A stretch of DNA of 64,000 nt from Eutreptiella sp. 'Long Island Sound 2002'. Lineage: Eukaryota; Euglenozoa; Euglenophyceae; Eutreptiales; Eutreptiaceae. The first letter of the stretch is position 1; each line of letters opens with the position of its first letter. Position numbers and translations under genes: made by a program. Positions 45,301 to 58,656 of this stretch are shown piece after piece. The notes under the pieces are model-generated. The model saw only the letters and a list, made by a program, of their open reading frames with translations, did not search any database and was not told where the DNA came from. The stretch lies in the NCBI GenBank assembly GCA_964036045.1, contig OZ038402.1, positions 132,001 to 196,000 of the forward strand. Reading direction: 5' to 3'.

Positions 45301-48300
45301 TCCGGCGCTTCCGGAACATGTCCCGGTGCTTCCGGAACATGTTCCGGTGCTTCCGGAACATGTTCCGGTGCTTCCGGAACATGTTCCGGTGCTTCCGAAC
45401 ATGTTCCGGTGCTTCCGGAACATGTTCCTGTGCTTCCGGAACATGTTCCGGTGCTTCCGAACATGTTCCGGTGCTTCCGGAACATGTTCCGGCGCTTCCG
45501 GAACATGTTCAGCGCTTCCAGTACATGTTCCGGTCCTTCCGGTACATGTTCCGGTGCTTCCAGAACATGTTCCGGTGCTTCCGGAACATGTTCCGGCGCT
45601 TCCGGAACATGTTCCGGTCCTTCCGGAACATGTTCCGGTCCTTCCGGAACATGTTCCGGTGCTTCCGGAACATGTTCCGGTGCTTCCGGAACATGTTCCG
45701 GCGCTTGCGGAACATGTTCCGGCGCTTCCGGAACATGTTCCGGTGCTTCCGGAACATGGTCCGGTGCTTCCGAAACATTTTCCGGCGCTTCCGGAACATG
45801 TTCCGGTGCTGGAGGAACATGTTCCGGTGCTTCCGGAACATGATCCGGTGCTTCCGGGACATGTTCCGGCGCTTCCGGAACATATTCCTGTGCTTCCGGA
45901 ACATGTTCCGGTCCTTCCGGAAGATGTTCCGGTCCTTCCGGAACATATTCCGGTCCTTCCGGAACATGTTCCGGCGCTTCCGGAACATGTTCCGGTCCTT
46001 CCGGAACATGTTCCGGTGCTTCCGGAACATGTTCCGGTGCTGGAGGAACATGGTCCGGTGCTTCCGGAACATGATCCAGTGCTTCCGGAACATGTTCCGG
46101 CGCTTGCGGAACATGTTCCGGTGCTTCCGGAACATGTTCCGGCCCTTCCGGAACATGTTCCGGTCCTTCCGGAACATATTCCGGTCCTTCCGGAACATGT
46201 TCGAGCGCTTCCGGAACATGTTCCGGCGCTTCCGGAAGATGTTCCGGTGCTTCCGGAACATGTTCCGGCGCTTCCGGAACATGTTCCGGTCCTTCCGGAA
46301 CATGTTCCGGTGCTTCCGGAACATGTTCCGGCGCTTCCGGAACATGATCCCGTGCTTCCGGAACATGTTCCGGCGCTTCCGGAACATGTTCCGGTGCTTG
46401 AGGAACATGTTCCGGTGCTTCCGGAACATGTTCCGGTGCTTCCGGAACATGTTCCGGCCCTTCCGGAACATGTTCCGGTCCTTCCGGAACATGTTCCGGT
46501 GCTTCCGGAACATGTTCGGCGCTTCTGGAACATGTTCCGGTCCTTCCGGAACATGTTCCGGCGCTTCCGGAACATGTTCCGGTGCTTCCGCAACATGTTC
46601 CGGCGCTTCCGGAACATGTTCCGGTGCTTCCGGAACATGTTCCGGTGCTTCCGAAACATGTTCCGGTCCTTCCGGAACATGTTCCGGTCCTTCCGGAACA
46701 TGTTCCGGCGCTTCCGGAACATGTTCCGGTCCTTCCGGAACATGTTCCGGTCCTTCCGGAACATGTTCCGGTCCTTCCGGAACATGTTCCGGCGCTTCCG
46801 GAACATGTTCCGGCGCTTCCGGAACATGTTCCGGTGCTTCCGGAACATGTTCCGGTCCTTCCGGAACATGTTCCGGTGCTTCCGGAACATGTTCCGGCGC
46901 TTCCGGAACATGTTCCGGTGCTTGGGGAACATGTTCCGGTGCTTCCGGAACATGTTCCGGCGCTTCCGGAACATGTTCCGGTCCTTCCGAAACATGTTCC
47001 GGTGCTTCCGGAACAAGATCCGGTGCTTCCGGAACATGTTCCGGTCCTTCCGGAACATGTTCCGGTCCTTCCGGAACATGTTCCGCCGCTTCCGGAACAT
47101 GTTCCGGTCCTTCCGGAACATGTTCCGGTCCTTCCGGAACATGTTCCGGTGCTTCCGGAACATGTTCGGCGCATCTGGAACATGTTCCGGTCCTTCCGGA
47201 ACATGTTCCGGCGCTTCCGGAACATGTTCCGGTGCTTCCGGAACATGTTCCGGCGCTTCCGGAACATGATCCGACGCTTCCGGAACATGTTCCGGTGGTT
47301 CCGGGGCATGTTCCGGTGCTTCCGGAACATGTTCCGGCGCTTCCGGAACATGTTCCGGTGCTTCCGGAACATGTTCCGGTGCTTCCGGAACATGTTCCGG
47401 CGCTTCCGGAACCTGTTCCGGTGCTTCTGGAGAATGTTCCGCTGCTTCCGGAACATGTTCCGGTGCTTCCGGAACATGTTCCGGCGCTTCCGGAACATGT
47501 TCCGGCGCTTCCGGAACATGTTCCGGTGCTTCGGGAACAAGTTCCGGTGCTTGCGGAACATGTTCCGGTCCTTCCGGAACATGTTCCGGCGCTTCCGGAA
47601 CATGTTCCGGTGCTTCCGGAACATGTTCCGGTGCGTCCGGAACATGTTCCGGTCCTTCCGGAACATGTTCCGGCGCTTCCGGAACATGTTCCCGTGCTTG
47701 CGGAACATGTTCCGGCGCTTCCGGAACATGTTCCGGTGCTTCCGGAACATGTTCCGGTCCTTCCGGAACATGTTCCGGCGCTTCCGGAACATGTTCCGGC
47801 GCTTCCGGAACATGTTCCGGTGCTTCCAGAGCATTTTCCGGTGCTTGCGGAACATGTTTCGGCGCTTCCGGAACATGTTCCGGTGCTTCCGGAACATGTT
47901 CCGGTCCTTCCGGAACGTGTTCCGGTCCTTCCGGAACATGTTCCGGCGCTTCCGGAACATGTTCCGGTCCTTCCGGAACATGTTCCGGCGCTTCCGGAAC
48001 ATGTTCCGGCGCTTCCGGAACATGTTCCGGCGCTTCCGGAACATGTTCCGGTGCTTCCGGAACATGTTCCGGTGCTTCCGGAACATGTTCCGGTGCTTCC
48101 GGAACATGTTCCGGTGCTTCCGGAACATGTTCGGGTCCTCCCGGAACATGTTCCAGCGCTTCCGGAACATGTTCCGGTCCTTCCGGAACATGTTTCGGTG
48201 CTTCCGGAACATGTTCCGGTGCTTCCGGAACATGTTCAGGTGCTTCCGGAACATGTTCCAGTGCTTCCGGAACATGTTCCGGCGCTTCCGGAAGATGTTC

Positions 48301-51300
48301 CGGCGCTTCCGGAGTTCCGGGGCATGTTCCGGTGCTTCCAGAACATGTTACCGCGCTTCCGGAACATGTTCCGGTGGTTCCGGGGCATGTTCCGGTGCTT
48401 CCGGAACATGTTCCGGCGCTTCCGGAACATGTTCCGGTGCTTCCGGAACATGTTCCGGCGCTTCCGGAACATGTTCCGGTGCTTCCGGAACATGTTCCGG
48501 TGCTTCCGGAACATGTTCCGGTGCTTCCGGAACATGTTCGGGGCTTCCGGAACATGTTCCGGTGCTTCCCGAACATGCTCCGGTCCTTCCGGAACATGAT
48601 CGGGTCCTTCCGGAACATGTTCCGGCGCTTCCGGTACATGTTCCGGTGCTTCCGGAACATGTTCCGGCGCTTCCAGAACATGTTCCGGCGCTTCCGGAAC
48701 ATGTTCCGGCGCTTCCGGAACATGTTCCAGTGCTTCCGGAACATCTTTCGGTGCTTCCGGAACATGTTCTGGTGCTTGAGGAACATGTTCCGGTGCTTCC
48801 GGAACATGTTCCGGTGCTTCCGGAACATGTTCCGGTCCTTCCGGAACATGTTCCGGCGCTTCCGGAACATGTTCCGGTCCTTCCGGAACATGTTCCGGTG
48901 CTTCCGGAACATGTTACGGCGCTTCCGGAGTTCCGGGGCATGTTCCGGTGCTTCCAGAACATGTTCCGGCGCTTCCGGAACATGTTCCGGTGGTTCCAGG
49001 GCATGTTCCGGTGCTTCCGGAACATGTTCCGGCGCTTCCGGAACATGTTCCGGTGCTTCCGGAACATGTTCCGGTGCTTCCGGAACATGTTCCGGTGCTT
49101 CCGGAACATGTTCCGGTGCTTCCGGAACATGTTCGGCGCTTCCGGAACATGTTCCGGTGCTTCCGGAACATGCTCCGGTCCTTCCGGAACATGATCGGGC
49201 CCTTCCGGAACATGTTCCGGCGCTTCCGGTACATGTTCCGGTGCTTCCGGAACATGTTCCGGCGCTTCCGGAACATGTTCCGGTGCTTCCGGAACATGTT
49301 CCGGTCCTTCCGGAACATGTTCCGGTCCTTCCGGAACATGTTCCGGTCCTTCCGGAACATGTTCCGGCGCTTCCGGAACATGTTCCGGCGCTTCCGGAAC
49401 ATGTTCCGGTGCTTCCGGAACATGATCCGGTGCTTCCGGAACATGATCCGGTGCTTCCGGAACATGTTCCGGCGCTTCCGGAACATGGTCCGGCGCTTCC
49501 GGAACATGTTCCGGTGCTTCTGGAACATGTTCCGGCGCTTCCGGAACATGTTCCCGTGCTTGCGGAACATGTTCCGGTCCTTCCGGAACATGTTCCGGCG
49601 CTTCCAGAACATGTTCCGGTCCTTCCGGAACATGATCCGGTGCTTCCGGAAAATGTTCCGGCGCTTCCGGAACCTGTTCCGGTGCTTCCGGAACATGTTC
49701 CGGTGCTTCCGGAACATGTTCCGGCGCTTCCGGAACATGTTCCGGTGCTTCCGGAACATGTTCCGGCGCTTCCGGAACATGTTCCGGCGCTTCCGGAACA
49801 TGTTCCGGCGCTTCCGGAACATGTTCCGGTCCTTCTGGAACATGTTCCGGCGCTTCCAGAACATGTTCCGGTGCTTCCGGAACATGTTCCGGCGCTTCCG
49901 GAGTTCCGGGGCATGTTCCGGTGCTTCCAGAACATGTTCCGGCGATTCCGGAACATGTTCCGGTGCTTCCGGAACATGTTCCGGCGCTTCCGGAACATGT
50001 TCCGGTGCTTCCGGAACATGTTCGGCGCTTATGGAACATGTTCCGGTGCTTCCGGAACATGCTCCGGTCCTTCCGGGACATGATCGGGTCCTTCCGGAAC
50101 ATGTTCCGGTGGTTCCAGGGCATGTTCCGGTGCTTCCGGAACATGTTCCGGCGCTTCCGGAACATGTTCCGGTGCTTCCGGAACATGTTCCGGTGCTTCC
50201 GGAACATGTTCCGGTGCTTCCGGAACATGTTCCGGTGCTTCCGGAACATGTTCGGCGCTTCCGGAACATGTTCCGGTGCTTCCGGAACATGCTCCGGTCC
50301 TTCCGGAACATGATCGGGCCCTTCCGGAACATGTTCCGGCGCTTCCGGTACATGTTCCGGTGCTTCCGGAACATGTTCCGGCGCTTCCGGAACATGTTCC
50401 GGCGCTTCCGGAACATGTTCCGGTGCTTCCGGAACATGTTCCGGTGCTTCCGGAACATGTTCCGGTCCTTCCGGAACATGTTCCGGTCCTTCCGGAACAT
50501 GTTCCGGCGCTTCCGGAACATGTTCCGGCGCTTCCGGAACATGTTCCGGTCCTTCCGGAACATGTTCCGGTGCTTCGGGAACATGATCCGGTGCTTCCGG
50601 AACATGTTCCGGCGCTTCCGGAACATGTTCCGGCGCTTCCGGAACATGTTCCGGTCCTTCCGGAACATGGTCCGGCGCTTCCGGAACATGTTCCGGTGCT
50701 TCTGGAACATGTTCCGGCGCTTCCGGAACATGTTCCGGCGCTTCCGGAACATGTTCCCGTGCTTGCGGAACATGTTCCGGTCCTTCCGGAACATGTTCCG
50801 GCGCTTCCAGAACATGTTCCGGTCCTTCCGGAACATGATCCGGTGCTTCCGGAAAATGTTCCGGCGCTTCCGGAACCTGTTCCGGTGCTTCCGGAACATG
50901 TTCCGGTCCTTCCGGAACATGTTCCGGCGCTTCCGGAACATGTTCCGGTGCTTCCGGAACATGTTCCGGCGCTTCCGGAACATGTTCCGGCGCTTCCAGA
51001 ACATGTTCCGGCGCTTCCGGAACATGTTCCGGTCCTTCCGGAACATGTTCCGGCGCTTCCGGAACATGTTCCGGCGCTTCCAGAACATGTTCCGGCGCTT
51101 CCGGAACATGTTCCGGTCCTTCCGGAACATGTTCCGGCGCTTCCAGAACATGTTCCGGTCCTTCCGGAACATGATCCGGTGCTTCCGGAAAATGTTCCGG
51201 CGCTTCCGGAACCTGTTCCGGTGCTTCCGGAACATGTTCCGGTCCTTCCGGAACATGTTCCGGCGCTTCCGGAACATGTTCCGGTGCTTCCGGAACATGT

Positions 51301-52309
51301 TCCGGCGCTTCCGGAACATGTTCCGGCGCTTCCGGAACATGTTCCGGCGCTTCCGGAACATGTTCCGGTGCTTCCGGAACATGTTCCGGCGCTTCCGGAA
51401 CATGTTCCGGCGCTTCCAGAACATGTTCCGGCGCTTCCGGAACATGTTCCGGTCCTTCCGGAACATGTTCCGGCGCTTCCAGAACATGTTCCGGTGCTTC
51501 CGGAACATGTTCCGGCGCTTCCGGAGTTCCGGGGCATGTTCCGGTGCTTCCAGAACATGTTCCGGCGCTTCCGGAACATGTTCCGGTGGTTCCGGGGCAT
51601 GTTCCGGTGCTTCCGGAACATGTTCCGGCGCTTCCGGAACATGTTCTGGTGCTTCCGGAACATGTTCCGGCGCTTCCGGAACATGTTCCGGTGCTTCCGG
51701 AACATGTTCCGGTGCTTCCGGAACATGTTCGGCGCTTCCGGAACATGTTCCGGTGCTTCCGGAACATGCTCCGGTCCTTCCGGAACATGATCGGGTCCTT
51801 CCGGAACATGTTCCGGCGCTTCCGGTACATGTTCCGGTGCTTTCGGAACATGTTCCGGCGCTTCCGGAACATGTTCCGGTGCTTCCGGAACATGTTCCGG
51901 CGCTTCCGGAACATGTTCCGGTGCTTCCGGAACATGTTCCGGTGCTTCCGGAACATGTTCCGGTGCTTCCGGAACATGTTCCGGTGCTTCCGGAACATGT
52001 TCCGGTCCTTCCGGAACATGTTCCGGTGCTTCCGGAACATGTTCCGGTGCTTCCGCAACATGTTCCGGTGCTTCCGGAACATGTTCCGGCGCTTCCGGAA
52101 CATGTTCCGGTGCTTCCGGAACATGTTCGGGTCCTCCCGGAACATGTTCCAGCGCCTCCGGAACATGTTCCGGTCCTTCCGGAACATGTTTCGGTGCTTC
52201 CGGAACATGTTCCGGTGCTTCCGGAACATGTTCAGGTGCTTCCGGAACATGTTCCGGTGCTTCCGGAACATGTTCCGGCGCTTCCGGAACATGTTACGGC
52301 GCTTCCGGA

Positions 52310-55280
52310 GTTCCGGGGCATGTTCCGGTGCTTCCAGAACATGTTCCGGCGCTTCCGGAACATGTTCCGGTGCTTCCGGGGCATGTTCCGGTGCTTCCGG
52401 AACATGTTCCGGCGCTTCCGGAACATGTTCCGGTGCTTCCGGAACATGTTCGGCGCTTCCGGAACATGTTCCGGTGCTTCCGGAACATGCTCCGGTCCTT
52501 CCGGAACATGTTCCGGCGCTTCCGGTACATGTTCCGGTGCTTGCGGAACATGTTCCGGCGCTTCCGGAACATGTTCCGGCGCTTCCGGAACATGTTCCGG
52601 CGCTTCCGGAACATGTTCCGGTGCTTCCGGAACATGTTCCGGTGCTTCCGGAACATGTTCCGGTCCTTCCGGAACATGTTCCGGCGCTTCCGGAACATGT
52701 TCCGGCGCTTCCAGAACATGTTCCGGTCCTTCCGGAACATGTTCCGGTGCTTCCGGAACATGATCCGGTGCTTCCGGAACATGTTCCGGCGCTTCCGGAA
52801 CATGTTCCGGCGCTTCCGGAACATGTTCCGGTCCTTCCGGAACATGGTCCGGCGCTTCCGGAACATGTTCCGGTGCTTCTGGAACATGTTCCGGCGCTTC
52901 CGGAACATGTTCCCGTGCTTGCGGAACATGTTCCGGTCCTTCCGGAACATGTTCCGGCGCTTCCAGAACATGTTCCGGTCCTTCCGGAACATGATCCGGT
53001 GCTTCCGGAAAATGTTCCGGCGCTTCCGGAACCTGTTCCGGTGCTTTCGGAACATGTTCCGGTGCTTCCGGAACATGTTCCGGTGCTTCCGGAACATGTT
53101 CCGGTGCTTCCGGAACATGTTCCGGCGCTTCCGGAACATGTTCCGGCGCTTCCAGAACATGTTCCGGCGCTTCCGGAACATGTTCCGGTCCTTCCGGAAC
53201 ATGTTCCGGCGCTTCCGGAACATGTTCCGGTGCTTCCGGAACATGTTCCGGCGCTTCCGGAGTTCCGGGGCATGTTCCGGTGCTTCCAGAACATGTTCCG
53301 GCGCTTCCGGAACATGTTCCGGTGGTTCCGGGGCATGTTCCGGTGCTTCCGGAACATGTTCCGGCGCTTCCGGAACATGTTCCGGTGCTTCCGGAACATG
53401 TTCCGGCGCTTCCGGAACATGTTCGGCGCTTATGGAACATGTTCCGGTGCTTCCGGAACATGCTCCGGTCCTTCCGGAACATGATCGGGTCCTTCCGGAA
53501 CATGTTCCGGCGCTTCCGGTACATGTTCCGGTGCTTCCGGAACATGTTCCGGCGCTTCCAGAACATGTTCCGCCGCTTCCGGAACATGTTCCGGCGCTTC
53601 CGGAACATGTTCCGGTGCTTCCGGAACATGTTCCGGCGCTTCCGGAACATGTTCCGGTGCTTCCGGAACATGTTCCGGTGCTTCCGGAACATGTTCCGGT
53701 GCTTCCGGAACATGTTCCGGTGCTTCCGGAACATGTTCCGGTCCTTCCGGAACATGTTCCGGCGCTTCCGGAACAGGTTCCGGCGCTTCCGGAACATGTT
53801 CCGGTCCTTCCGGAACATGTTCCGGTGCTTCCGGAACATGATCCGGTGCTTCCGGAACATGTTCCGGTGCTTCTGGAACATGTTCCGGCGCTTCCGGAAC
53901 ATGTTCCGGCGCTTCCGGAACATGTTCCCGTGCTTGCGGAACATGTTCCGGTCCTTCCGGAACATGTTCCGGCGCTTCCAGAACATGTTCCGGTCCTTCC
54001 GGAACATGATCCGGTGCTTCCGGAAAATGTTCCGGCGCTTCCGGAACCTGTTCCGGTGCTTTCGGAACATGTTCCGGTGCTTCCGGAACATGTTCCGGTG
54101 CTTCCGGAACATGTTCCGGTGCTTCCGGAACATGTTCCGGCGCTTCCGGAACATGTTCCGGCGCTTCCAGAACATGTTCCGGCGCTTCCGGAACATGTTC
54201 CGGTCCTTCCGGAACATGTTCCGGCGCTTCCGGAACATGTTCCGGTGCTTCCGGAACATGTTCCGGCGCTTCCGGAGTTCCGGGGCATGTTCCGGTGCTT
54301 CCAGAACATGTTCCGGCGCTTCCGGAACATGTTCCGGTGGTTCCGGGGCATGTTCCGGTGCTTCCGGAACATGTTCCGGCGCTTCCGGAACATGTTCCGG
54401 TGCTTCCGGAACATGTTCCGGCGCTTCCGGAACATGTTCGGCGCTTATGGAACATGTTCCGGTGCTTCCGGAACATGCTCCGGTCCTTCCGGAACATGAT
54501 CGGGTCCTTCCGGAACATGTTCCGGCGCTTCCGGTACATGTTCCGGTGCTTCCGGAACATGTTCCGGCGCTTCCAGAACATGTTCCGCCGCTTCCGGAAC
54601 ATGTTCCGGCGCTTCCGGAACATGTTCCGGTGCTTCCGGAACATGTTCCGGCGCTTCCGGAACATGTTCCGGTGCTTCCGGAACATGTTCCGGTGCTTCC
54701 GGAACATGTTCCGGTGCTTCCGGAACATGTTCCGGTCCTTCCGGAACATGTTCCGGCGCTTCCGGAACATGTTCCGGCGCTTCCGGAACATGTTCCGGTC
54801 CTTCCGGAACATGTTCCGGTGCTTCCGGAACATGATCCGGTGCTTCCGGAACATGTTCCGGTGCTTCTGGAACATGTTCCGGCGCTTCCGGAACATGTTC
54901 CGGCGCTTCCGGAACATGTTCCCGTGCTTGCGGAACATGTTCCGGTCCTTCCGGAACATGTTCCGGCGCTTCCAGAACATGTTCCGGTCCTTCCGGAACA
55001 TGATCCGGTGCTTCCGGAAAATGTTCCGGCGCTTCCGGAACCTGTTCCGGTGCTTCCGGAACATGTTCCGGTCCTTCCGGAACATGTTCCGGCGCTTCCG
55101 GAACATGTTCCGGTGCTTCCGGAACATGTACCGGCGCTTCCGGAACATGTTCTGGCGCTTCCAGAACATGTTCCGGCGCTTCCGGAACATGTTCCGGTCC
55201 TTCCGGAACATGTTCCGGCGCTTCCAGAACATGTTCCGGTGCTTCCGGAACATGTTCCGGTCCTTCCGGAACATGATCCG
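52310..55280. repeat. Roughly 1-kb higher-order repeats of the 21-bp satellite
   Basis: Rare variants recur in the same order: a GGAGTTCCGGGGCATG unit (about 52310, 53262, 54272), a GCGCTTATGGAAC unit (about 53427, 54442, and 50026 further left) and a GGAAAATG unit (about 53007, 54021, 55017). Spacing is close to 950-1015 bp, so whole blocks of about 48 units were copied recently. Confidence 0.8.
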
Positions 55281-58200
55281 GTGCTTCCGGAAAATTTTCC
55301 GGCGCTTCCGGAACCTGTTCCGGTGCTTCCGGAACATGCTCCGGTCCTTCCGGAAAATGATCGGGTCCTGCCGGAACATGTTCCGGCGCTTCCGGAACAT
55401 GTTCCGGTGCTTCCGGAACATGTTCCGGCGCTTCCAGAACATGTTCCGGCGCTTCCGGAACATGTTCCGGTGCTTCCGGAACATGCTCCGGTCCTTCCGG
55501 AACATGATCGGGTCCTGCCGGAACATGTTCCGGCGCTTCCGGAACATGTTCCGGTGCTTCCAGAACATGTTCCGGCGCTTCCGGAACATGTTCCGGTGCT
55601 TGAGGAACATGTTCCGGTGCTTCCGGAACATGTTCCGGTGCTTCCGGAACATGATCCGGTGCTCCCGGAACATGTTCCGGCGCTTCTGGAACATGTTGCG
55701 GTCCTTCCGGAACATGGTCCGGCGCTTCCGGAACATGTTCCGGTGCTTCCGGAACATGTTCCGGCGCTTCCGGAACATGTTCCCGTGCTTGCGGAACATG
55801 TTCCGGTCCTTCCGGAACATGTTCCGGCGCTTCCGGAACATGTTCCGGTGCTTCCGGAACATGTTCCGGTCCTTCCGGAACATGATCCGGTGCTTCCGGA
55901 AAATGTTCCGGCGCTTCTGGAACCTGTTCCGGTGCTTCCGGAACATGTTCCGGTCCTTCCGGAACATGTTTCGGTGCTTCCGGAACATGTTCCGGTCCTT
56001 CCGGAACATGTTCCGGCGCTTCCGGAACATGCTCCGGCGCTTCCGGAACATGTTCCGGCGCTTCCGGAACATGTTCCGGTCCTTCCGGAAAATGTTCCGG
56101 TGCTTCCGGAACATGTTCCGGTGCTTCCGGAACATGTTCCGGTCGTTCCGGAACATGTTCCGGCGCTTCCGGAACATGTTCCGGTCCTTCCGGAACATGT
56201 TCCGCTGCTTCCGGAACATGTTCCGGTGCTTCCGGCCGGAACATGTTCGGGCGCTTCCGGAACATGTTCCGGTCCTTCCGGAACATGTTCCGGCGCTTCC
56301 GGAACATGTTCCGGTGGTTCCGGGGCATGTTCCGGTGCTTCCGGAACATGTTCCGGCGCTTCCAGAACATGTTCCGGCGCTTCCGGAGTTCCGGGGCATG
56401 TTCCGGTCCTTCGGGAACATGGTCCGGCGCTTCCGGAACATGGTCCGGCGCTTCCGGTACATGGTCCGGCGCTTCCGGAACATGTTCCGGTGCTTCCGGC
56501 CGGAACATGTTCGGGCGCTTCCGGAACATGTTCCGGTCCTTCCGGAACATGTTCCGGCGCTTCCGGAACATGTTCCGGTGGTTCCGGGGCATGTTCCGGT
56601 GCTTCCGGAACATGTTCCGGCGCTTCCAGAACATGTTCCGGCGCTTCCGGAGTTCCGGGGCATGTTCCGGTGCTTCCGGAACATGTTCCGGCGCTTCCGG
56701 AACATGTTCCGGCGCTTCCGGAAGATGTTCCGGTGGTTCCGGAACATGTTCCCGTGCTTCCGGAACATGTTCCGGTCCTTCCGGAACATGTTCCGGTCCT
56801 TCCTGAACATGTTCCGGTCCTTCCGGAACATGTTCCGGCGCTTCCGGAAGATGTTCCGGCGCTTCCGGAACATGTTCCGGTCCTTCCGGAACATGTTCCG
56901 GTCCTTCCTGAACATGGTCCGGCGCTTCCGGAACATGGTCCGGCGCTTCCGGAACATGTTCCGGCGCTTCCGGAACATGATCTGGTGCTTCCGGAAAATG
57001 TTCCGGCGCTTCCGGAACCTGTTCCGGTGCTTCCGGAACATGTTCCGGTTCTTGCGGAACATGTTTCGGCGCTTCCGGAACATGTTCCGGTGCTTCCGGA
57101 ACATGTTCCGGTGCTTCCGGAGCATGTTCCGGTGCTTCCGGAACATGTTCCGGTGCTTCCGGAGCATGTTCCGGTGCTTCCGGAACATGTTCCGGTGCTT
57201 CCGGAACATGTTCCGGTCCTTCCGGAACATGTTCCGGTCCTTCCGGAACATGTTCCGGCGCTTGCGGAACATGTTCCGGCGCTTCCGGAACCTGTTCCGG
57301 TGCTTCCGGAACATGTTCCGGTTCTTGCGGAACATGTTTCGGCGCTTCCGGAACATGTTCCGGTGCTTCCGGAACATGTTCCGGTGCTTCCGGAGCATGT
57401 TCCGGTCCTTCTGGAACATGGTCCGGCGCTTCCAGAACATGGTCCGGCGCTTCCGGTACATGGTCCGGCGCTTCTGGAACATGTTCCGGCGCTTCCGGAA
57501 CATGTTCCGGTGCTTCGGGAACATGTTCCGGTCCTTCCGGAACATGTTCCGGCGCTTCCGGAACATGTTCCGGTGCTTCCGGAACATGTTCCGGTGCTTC
57601 CGGAACATGTTCCGGTGGTTCCGGAACATGTTCCGGTGCTTCCAGAACATGTTCCGGTGCTTCCAGAACATCTTCCGGTGCTTCCGGAACATGTTCCGGC
57701 GCTTCCGGAACATCCTCCGGTGGTTCCGGGGCATGTTCCGGTGCTTCCGGAACATGTTCCGGCGCTTCCAGAACATGTTCCGGCGCTTCCGGAGTTCCGG
57801 GGCATGTTCCGGTGCTTCCGGAACATGTTCCGGTGCTTCCGGAACATGTTCCGGCGCTTCCGGAACATGTTCCGGTGGTTCCGGAACATGTTCCGGTGGT
57901 TCCGGAACATGTTCCGGCGCTTCCGGAACATGTTCCGGTGCTTCCTGAACATGTTCCGGTCCTTCCGGAACATGTTCCGGTCCTTCCGGAACATGTTCCG
58001 GCGCTTCCGGAACATGTTCCGGTGCTTCCTGAACATGTTCCGGTCCTTCCGGAACATTTTCCGGTCCTTCCGGAACATGTTCCGGCGCTTCGGGAACATG
58101 TTCCGGTGCTTCCGGAACATGTTCCGGTGCTTCCGGAAGATGTTCCGGTCTTCCGGTCCTTCTGGAACATGTTCCGGCGCTTCCGGAACATGTTCCCGTG

Positions 58201-58611
58201 CTTCCGGAACATTTTCCGCGGCTTCCGGAACATGTTCCGGCGCTTCCGGAACATGTTCCGGTGGTTCCGGGGCATGTTCCGGTGGTTCCGGAACATGTTC
58301 CGGCGCTTCCGGAACATGTTCCGGTGCTTCCGGAACATGTTCCGGTGCTTCCGGAACATGTTCCGGTGCTTCCGGAACATGTTCCGGTGCTTCCGCAACA
58401 TGTGCCGGTGCTTCCGGAACATGTTCCGGTCCTTCCGGAACATGTTCCGGTGCTTCCGGAACATGTTCCGGTGCTTCCGGAACATGTTCCGGTGCTTCCG
58501 GAACATGCTCCGGTGCTTCCGGAACATGCTCCGGTGCTTCCGGAACATGCTCCGGCGCTTCCGGAACATGGTCCGGCGCTTCCAGAACATGGTCCGGCGC
58601 TTCCGGAACAT

Positions 58612-58626
58612 GTTCAGGAAGGACCG
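58612..58626 (-). repeat. Inverted last unit at the right end of the 21-bp satellite
   Basis: TTCAGGAAGGACCGG is the reverse complement of the TCCTGAAC variant unit seen in normal orientation at, for example, 29575-29590 and 56800-56812. It lies about 30 bp from the end of the array. Confidence 0.7.
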
Positions 58627-58656
58627 GAACATGTTCCGGCGCTTCCGGAACATGTT

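Larger units (their letters stand above)
28001..58656. repeat. 21-bp palindromic satellite, 30.7 kb, about 1460 units
   Basis: The unit is the 16-bp palindrome CCGGAACATGTTCCGG plus five variable bases, usually CGCTT, TGCTT, TCCTT or CCCTT. Units differ by point changes (ACAAG, CCAGAAC, GGGGCATG) and by phase-shifting units: 20-bp units with one G missing, 27-bp units with GGTGCCGGTGC, and 29-bp units reading GGAGTTCCGGGGCATG. These variants recur together, giving higher-order repeats of roughly 0.3-1.2 kb. Since 21 is a multiple of three and the unit has no stop, every frame on both strands is open for kilobases; none is annotated as a gene. CpG content is high through CCGG sites. Confidence 0.95.

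Noticed and set aside
8600-58656. Short palindromic repeats with spacers, superficially like a CRISPR array
   Set aside because: Spacers are a handful of near-constant bases, there are no cas genes, and the surroundings are eukaryotic.
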